Below, one piece after another: positions 20,100-21,892 of a stretch of DNA of 21,892 nt. The stretch's first letter is position 1; the number at the start of each line of letters is the position of its first letter. The position numbers were made by a program, and so were the translations under genes. Source of the DNA: a virus; IMG/VR virus record IMGVR_UViG_3300021335_000108, positions 1-21,892 of that record, one strand, 5' to 3'. The notes beneath the pieces were generated by a model that ran no database searches, was not told where the DNA came from, and saw only the letters and a program-made list of their open reading frames with translations.

Positions 20100-20132
20100 G
20101 CAAACGATGACGTTTATCAACTAGCTGCATAA
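20100..20132 (+). other. tmRNA tag reading frame, peptide ANDDVYQLAA
   Basis: Frame GCA AAC GAT GAC GTT TAT CAA CTA GCT GCA TAA encodes ANDDVYQLAA. The Ala resume codon follows the usual adenine-rich ..CTAAAC context, the AND start and LAA end match functional ssrA degrons recognised by ClpXP/ClpAP and SspB. It looks more like gammaproteobacterial tags (ANDENYALAA) than like the usual alphaproteobacterial ones. Confidence 0.93.
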
Positions 20133-20249
20133 GCTAGCGGGGAGAGCCTTTCGCCTTGTTACCCAAAGGAGAGGCACTTAGTAAGCATACTGAGGTTTTG
20201 GCTAGTACCATGTAATCAGTGCCCTTAGTATGTTTTCTAAGTTAATTTT

Positions 20250-20323
20250 CTAGGGGTGGCGGAGAGGCTACGCAACGGACTGCAACTCCGTGTACGTCGG
20301 TTCGATTCCGACCTCCTAGTCCA
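20250..20323 (+). tRNA. tRNA-Cys (GCA)
   Basis: Full cloverleaf: acceptor CTAGGGG/CTCCTAG (one G-U pair), D arm GCG...CGC, anticodon arm ACGGA-CTGCAAC-TCCGT with anticodon GCA, T arm GTCGG-TTCGATT-CCGAC, discriminator T and encoded CCA. U73 plus GCA are the main CysRS identity elements, so it should be charged with cysteine. A second CCA follows directly (20324-20326). It lies about 10 nt after the end of the tmRNA, probably on the same precursor. Confidence 0.95.
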
Positions 20324-20333
20324 CCAAAAACAT

Positions 20334-20362
20334 TTGACATGAAATGCGTGAGCTTGTATAAT
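20334..20362 (+). promoter_or_regulatory. Rightward sigma70-type promoter
   Basis: TTGACA (20334-20339), 17-bp spacer, TATAAT (20357-20362); 23 nt before the ATG at 20386, with AGGGAG between. Confidence 0.83.
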
Positions 20363-20385
20363 ATACGCATATTCAGGGAGAAAAG

Positions 20386-20580
20386 ATGACAGATTCACAG
20401 TTTGAACTATTCATGATGCACAATGGCATGATGACCGAAGGTCTCAAATCAGAAGAAGCACTTGCTTTTATCTTGAGAGCACGATTAGCAACACCTGCAG
20501 ATATCGCTTGGTTGGTCGAGCATCGAGCAATGAGCGCATCCGCAGCAGCAGTAGCAAAGAAGGAGGCAGTAAATGGCTAA
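20386..20580 (+). CDS. 64-aa hypothetical protein
   Basis: MTDSQFELFMMHNGMMTEGL, then 'KSEEALAFILRARLATPADI' and 'AWLVEHRAMSASAAAVAKKE'. Predicted all-helical, with no family that I recognise. It has its own promoter and an AGGGAG ribosome binding site 9-10 nt before the ATG, and overlaps the next gene by 8 nt, so it is very likely translated. It lies between the two phage tRNA genes. Confidence 0.75.
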   Translation: MTDSQFELFMMHNGMMTEGLKSEEALAFILRARLATPADIAWLVEHRAMSASAAAVAKKEAVNG

Positions 20581-20719
20581 ACGACTAGCACAAGTACAAC
20601 ACGAGCCTGGGCCACCTAAAAAGTCCAGCTCTAGTGGTAAACCTAACATGGTGAAGTTTTCTTCTATGAACAAGCATAAGAAGCGTTCATACAAGAAGTA
20701 TCGGGGCCAAGGACGATAA
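20573..20719 (+). CDS. 48-aa basic protein
   Basis: MAKRLAQVQHEPGPPKKSSS, then SGKPNMVKFSSMNKHKKRSY and KKYRGQGR. AAGGAGG lies 7 nt before the ATG, one of the strongest ribosome binding sites in the window, and the frame overlaps the preceding gene by 8 nt. The C-terminus (NKHKKRSYKKYRGQGR) is ribosomal-protein-like in composition and likely to bind nucleic acid; RNA binding would suit its place between tRNA and ncRNA genes but is not shown. Confidence 0.75.
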   Translation: MAKRLAQVQHEPGPPKKSSSSGKPNMVKFSSMNKHKKRSYKKYRGQGR

Positions 20720-20725
20720 AGTTTT

Positions 20726-20799
20726 AGGTGGGTGGTGTAATGATAACACGTCGATTTCCAAAATCGAAAATTGCAGTTTAATTCTGTGCCCACCTGCCA
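20726..20799 (+). tRNA. tRNA-Trp (CCA)
   Basis: Acceptor AGGTGGG/CCCACCT, D arm GTGT...ACAC, anticodon arm TCGAT-TTCCAAA-ATCGA with anticodon CCA, T arm TGCAG-TTTAATT-CTGTG (two G-U pairs), discriminator G and encoded CCA. Anticodon CCA with G73 are the TrpRS identity elements. The T loop reads TTTAATT instead of the common TTCRANT, a mild irregularity. Confidence 0.92.
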
Positions 20800-20810
20800 A
20801 AAAATAGTTC

Positions 20811-20839
20811 TTGACGAACATGTTATATTTCGATATAAT
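20811..20839 (+). promoter_or_regulatory. Rightward sigma70-type promoter for the structured ncRNA
   Basis: TTCTTGACG (-35 hexamer at 20811-20816), 17-bp spacer, TATAAT at 20834-20839. Transcription should start near 20846. No start codon with a ribosome binding site follows before the terminator. Confidence 0.85.
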
Positions 20840-20845
20840 ATACGC

Positions 20846-21195
20846 TCAATTCAAGGGAAGCCAGGGACTCTGCGAGGGGTACCACTCATACGAGATAAGG
20901 CAGTAAAGATGCAGTGAAGGCCACTCCTATCTGCAGCCCTTCCTACCCACGAAGGATGGCCGTGGGGGTTTGCTCTACCGAAGAGCCGTTGCTTTGCTAT
21001 TAAGATATCGTTAATTGCGTAATATAGCTCCTGGAACTCGGGTTATGAGTCACAGCTCGCTGAACTACCCCAATCAGACGAGTGGGAGAGGTTGCAACCT
21101 AGTGTCGCCTCTGCTAAGTGGAAAGACGGAGGCAGCCACTTACCCTTGTTAGTGTAGAAAATCCTCAGATAAGAAATTGTCTGGGGATTTTTTTA
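20846..21195 (+). ncRNA. Unidentified structured ncRNA of about 350 nt
   Basis: A region with its own promoter and terminator but no credible reading frame. It contains two compact H-type pseudoknots: CCTTC (20938-20942) with GAAGG (20951-20955) interleaved with CCCAC (20946-20950) and GTGGG (20962-20966); and GCCTCT (21107-21112) with GGAGGC (21128-21133) interleaved with TAAGTGG (21115-21121) and CCACTTA (21136-21142). Further helices: TGCAG/CTGCA (20910-20914/20931-20935), GCTCT/AGAGC (20972-20976/20982-20986), and GGGGTA/TACCCC (20876-20881/21066-21071) as a possible long-range pair. I do not recognise it as RNase P, 6S, SRP, a group I intron or a riboswitch. It sits after phage tmRNA and tRNA genes. 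Confidence 0.75.
21160..21195 (+). terminator. Intrinsic terminator of the structured ncRNA
   Basis: AATCCTCAGA (21160-21169) pairs over 10 bp with TCTGGGGATT (21180-21189), one G-U pair, followed by a run of T to 21195. Confidence 0.88.
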
Positions 21196-21215
21196 TGCGT
21201 GTTCAAAAAAATTTC

Positions 21216-21244
21216 TTGACAAAATTTCCTATGTCCAGTATAAT
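21216..21244 (+). promoter_or_regulatory. Rightward sigma70-type promoter
   Basis: TTCTTGACA (-35 hexamer at 21216-21221), 17-bp spacer, TATAAT at 21239-21244; 24 nt before the ATG at 21269. Confidence 0.87.
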
Positions 21245-21268
21245 AGATGGTTCATAAGGAGAGATTCT

Positions 21269-21586
21269 ATGGCACAAATAATTCAATTCCCTGAACGTAA
21301 AGAAAAGGTACAGCTAGAAAGACAGATGGAGGAAATGCAGGAGTCCCTAACTGAACTCTATGAAGCTATCCGCCGAATAGACCAAGGATTCCAAGCAATT
21401 CAACAAAACACTCTAGAACTAGAAGATTCTTACCAGGAACTAATACAGGTTTACGCCGACATTGTTGGCCCAGAAAATGTGGAGGTAAAATGGTTGGAGT
21501 TCTGTACTTTTGTTTCTATGATTCAAGGAGCTGATGGAGAAGTAGAGATATCATTCACACCACCAGAAGACGGAGAAGACTTATAA
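21269..21586 (+). CDS. Coiled-coil protein (105 aa), function unknown
   Basis: Residues about 10-65 form one long charged helix with heptads (EKVQLERQMEEMQESLTELY, then 'EAIRRIDQGFQAIQQNTLEL'), followed by a small C-terminal part 'VEVKWLEFCTFVSMIQGADG' and an acidic end. AAGGAGAG precedes the ATG and the gene has its own perfect promoter. Its stop overlaps the next ATG (TAATGG). Likely an oligomeric regulatory or structural accessory protein; no family is recognised. Confidence 0.8.
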   Translation: MAQIIQFPERKEKVQLERQMEEMQESLTELYEAIRRIDQGFQAIQQNTLELEDSYQELIQVYADIVGPENVEVKWLEFCTFVSMIQGADGEVEISFTPPEDGEDL

Positions 21587-21801
21587 TGGCTAAGCAGGAT
21601 AATTATTTTTTATTGGAAGCACTAGTACAAAAGCTAGAAGGTGAAGTAGCAGTACATAGAGCAAACATTCAAGTATACATGCAATCGGCAACGGGGATAG
21701 GCGAACATCCACAACTCATTGAAGCCGTAGAAACAGAAGTAGCAAAGCTGGCAGAAGCCCAGGAAAAAATTGACACAATACAAGAACACTTTGACCTATG
21801 A
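21586..21801 (+). CDS. Helical protein (71 aa), function unknown
   Basis: MAKQDNYFLLEALVQKLEGE, then 'VAVHRANIQVYMQSATGIGE' and 'LIEAVETEVAKLAEAQEKID'. Two helices with a turn at GIGEHPQ suggest a helical hairpin. The start codon overlaps the stop of the previous gene, and the stop overlaps the next start (ATGA), so the three genes are translationally coupled. No known family. Confidence 0.8.
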   Translation: MAKQDNYFLLEALVQKLEGEVAVHRANIQVYMQSATGIGEHPQLIEAVETEVAKLAEAQEKIDTIQEHFDL

Positions 21802-21892
21802 ACTACACACAGAATCAGACAGAGTACATGATCGAAGAGTATTCTAAGAAGCCTACTCGAATTACAGTAGAAAGGCTAGCAAAAGAGTTAGA
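21798..21892 (+). CDS. NYTE-motif small protein, putative HTH DNA-binding (copy 3, partial)
   Basis: The first 31 codons of a gene cut by the right edge: MNYTQNQTEYMIEEYSKKPT, then RITVERLAKEL. It matches the N-terminal part of the 112-aa protein at 19532 (N-Y-T-E-D-M-I ... E-E-M-Y-T ... P-S-R-A-T-A-E-A-L-A-A-E-F), so it is a third member of this family in the window. ATG at 21798 overlaps the previous TGA. Confidence 0.7.
   Translation, partial: MNYTQNQTEYMIEEYSKKPTRITVERLAKEL

Larger units (their letters stand above)
19884..20240 (+). ncRNA. ssrA: Circularly permuted two-piece tmRNA
   Basis: The acceptor half comes first: T arm GGGGG-TTCGATT-CCCCC (19902-19918), then CTCCTCC-A-CCA (19919-19929). 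The coding half starts downstream: GGGGGAG (20003-20009), then CACGGTTTCGACA. GGGGGAG pairs fully with CTCCTCC, including the G3-U wobble that identifies alanine tmRNA. CAATCT (20025-20030) can pair with GGATTG (19889-19894), the helix that ties the two pieces together. Between them a 73-nt spacer carries nearly perfect inverted repeats that would extend the acceptor stem in the precursor. The tag frame is at 20100-20132. PK1 (CCGGA 20058-20062 with TCCGG about 20082-20086), the stop-codon hairpin CTAGC-TGCATAA-GCTAG and a 3' pseudoknot (20173-20232) are visible. Exact piece ends are estimates. Confidence 0.93.

Noticed and set aside
20485-20793. Minus-strand Cys-rich frame opposite two small genes and tRNA-Trp
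   Set aside because: It runs through a clear tRNA gene and two genes with good ribosome binding sites.
20846-20930. Resemblance to a cobalamin riboswitch (AAGGGAAGCCAGGG ... CCACTC)
   Set aside because: The conserved GCCACTG box and the surrounding helices are not there, and no B12-related gene follows; the RNA ends in its own terminator.

Overview
The window is part of a double-stranded DNA tailed phage or prophage with an HK97-type head. Gene order and the dispersed tail genes suggest a siphovirus-like particle, but the tail is mostly outside the window. The host is probably a Gram-negative proteobacterium: there is a small secreted protein of outer-membrane type, sigma70-like promoters, a circularly permuted tmRNA of the kind best known from alphaproteobacteria, and a perfect chromosomal-type parS palindrome. 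The small Lys/Arg-rich proteins resemble those of marine phages, but habitat is an inference.

Left block (1-15330, minus strand, AT-rich): virion genes, transcribed right to left. From right to left: a secreted small beta-barrel candidate with its own promoter and terminator; a GNAT-like protein, a large repeat-containing fibre, a second fibre-like protein and a tail-fibre-assembly-type chaperone; then terminase small subunit, a coiled-coil/TM protein, six tiny proteins (mostly very basic), two membrane proteins (one with an EF-hand), a 51-aa protein, terminase large subunit, HNH nuclease, portal, a 99-aa protein, a fused prohead protease/major capsid ORF with an internal start, head-tail connector, neck-type protein, tail terminator and the start of a tail tube gene. 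Most genes overlap by 1-23 nt or abut.

Switch region and island (15400-18110): divergent promoters with two identical dyads between them, then a visibly GC-richer segment reading rightward: a small NYTE-motif protein, a membrane protein, a HAD-type phosphatase, a DEDDh exonuclease, a strong terminator and a 33-aa membrane peptide. After that come about 500 bp without convincing genes, holding a perfect 16-bp parS palindrome and several direct repeats; this is the best origin/partition candidate in the window.

Right block (18110-21892, plus strand, AT-rich): short units, many with their own near-consensus promoter (TTGAC-type -35, 17-bp spacer, TATAAT). They hold an acidic 66-aa protein, a PPK2-family polyphosphate kinase, a zincin-like metalloprotease, a second NYTE protein, a circularly permuted two-piece tmRNA (tag ANDDVYQLAA), tRNA-Cys, two small proteins, tRNA-Trp, an unidentified ~350-nt structured ncRNA with its own promoter and terminator, two coiled-coil proteins and the start of a third NYTE protein.

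The right block looks like early/host-takeover functions (translation rescue, tRNAs, nucleotide/polyphosphate metabolism, regulators) and the left block like packaging and assembly. The most unusual items are the phage-borne permuted tmRNA, the orphan structured RNA, the parS site without parAB, the PPK2 gene and the dual-start protease/capsid gene.
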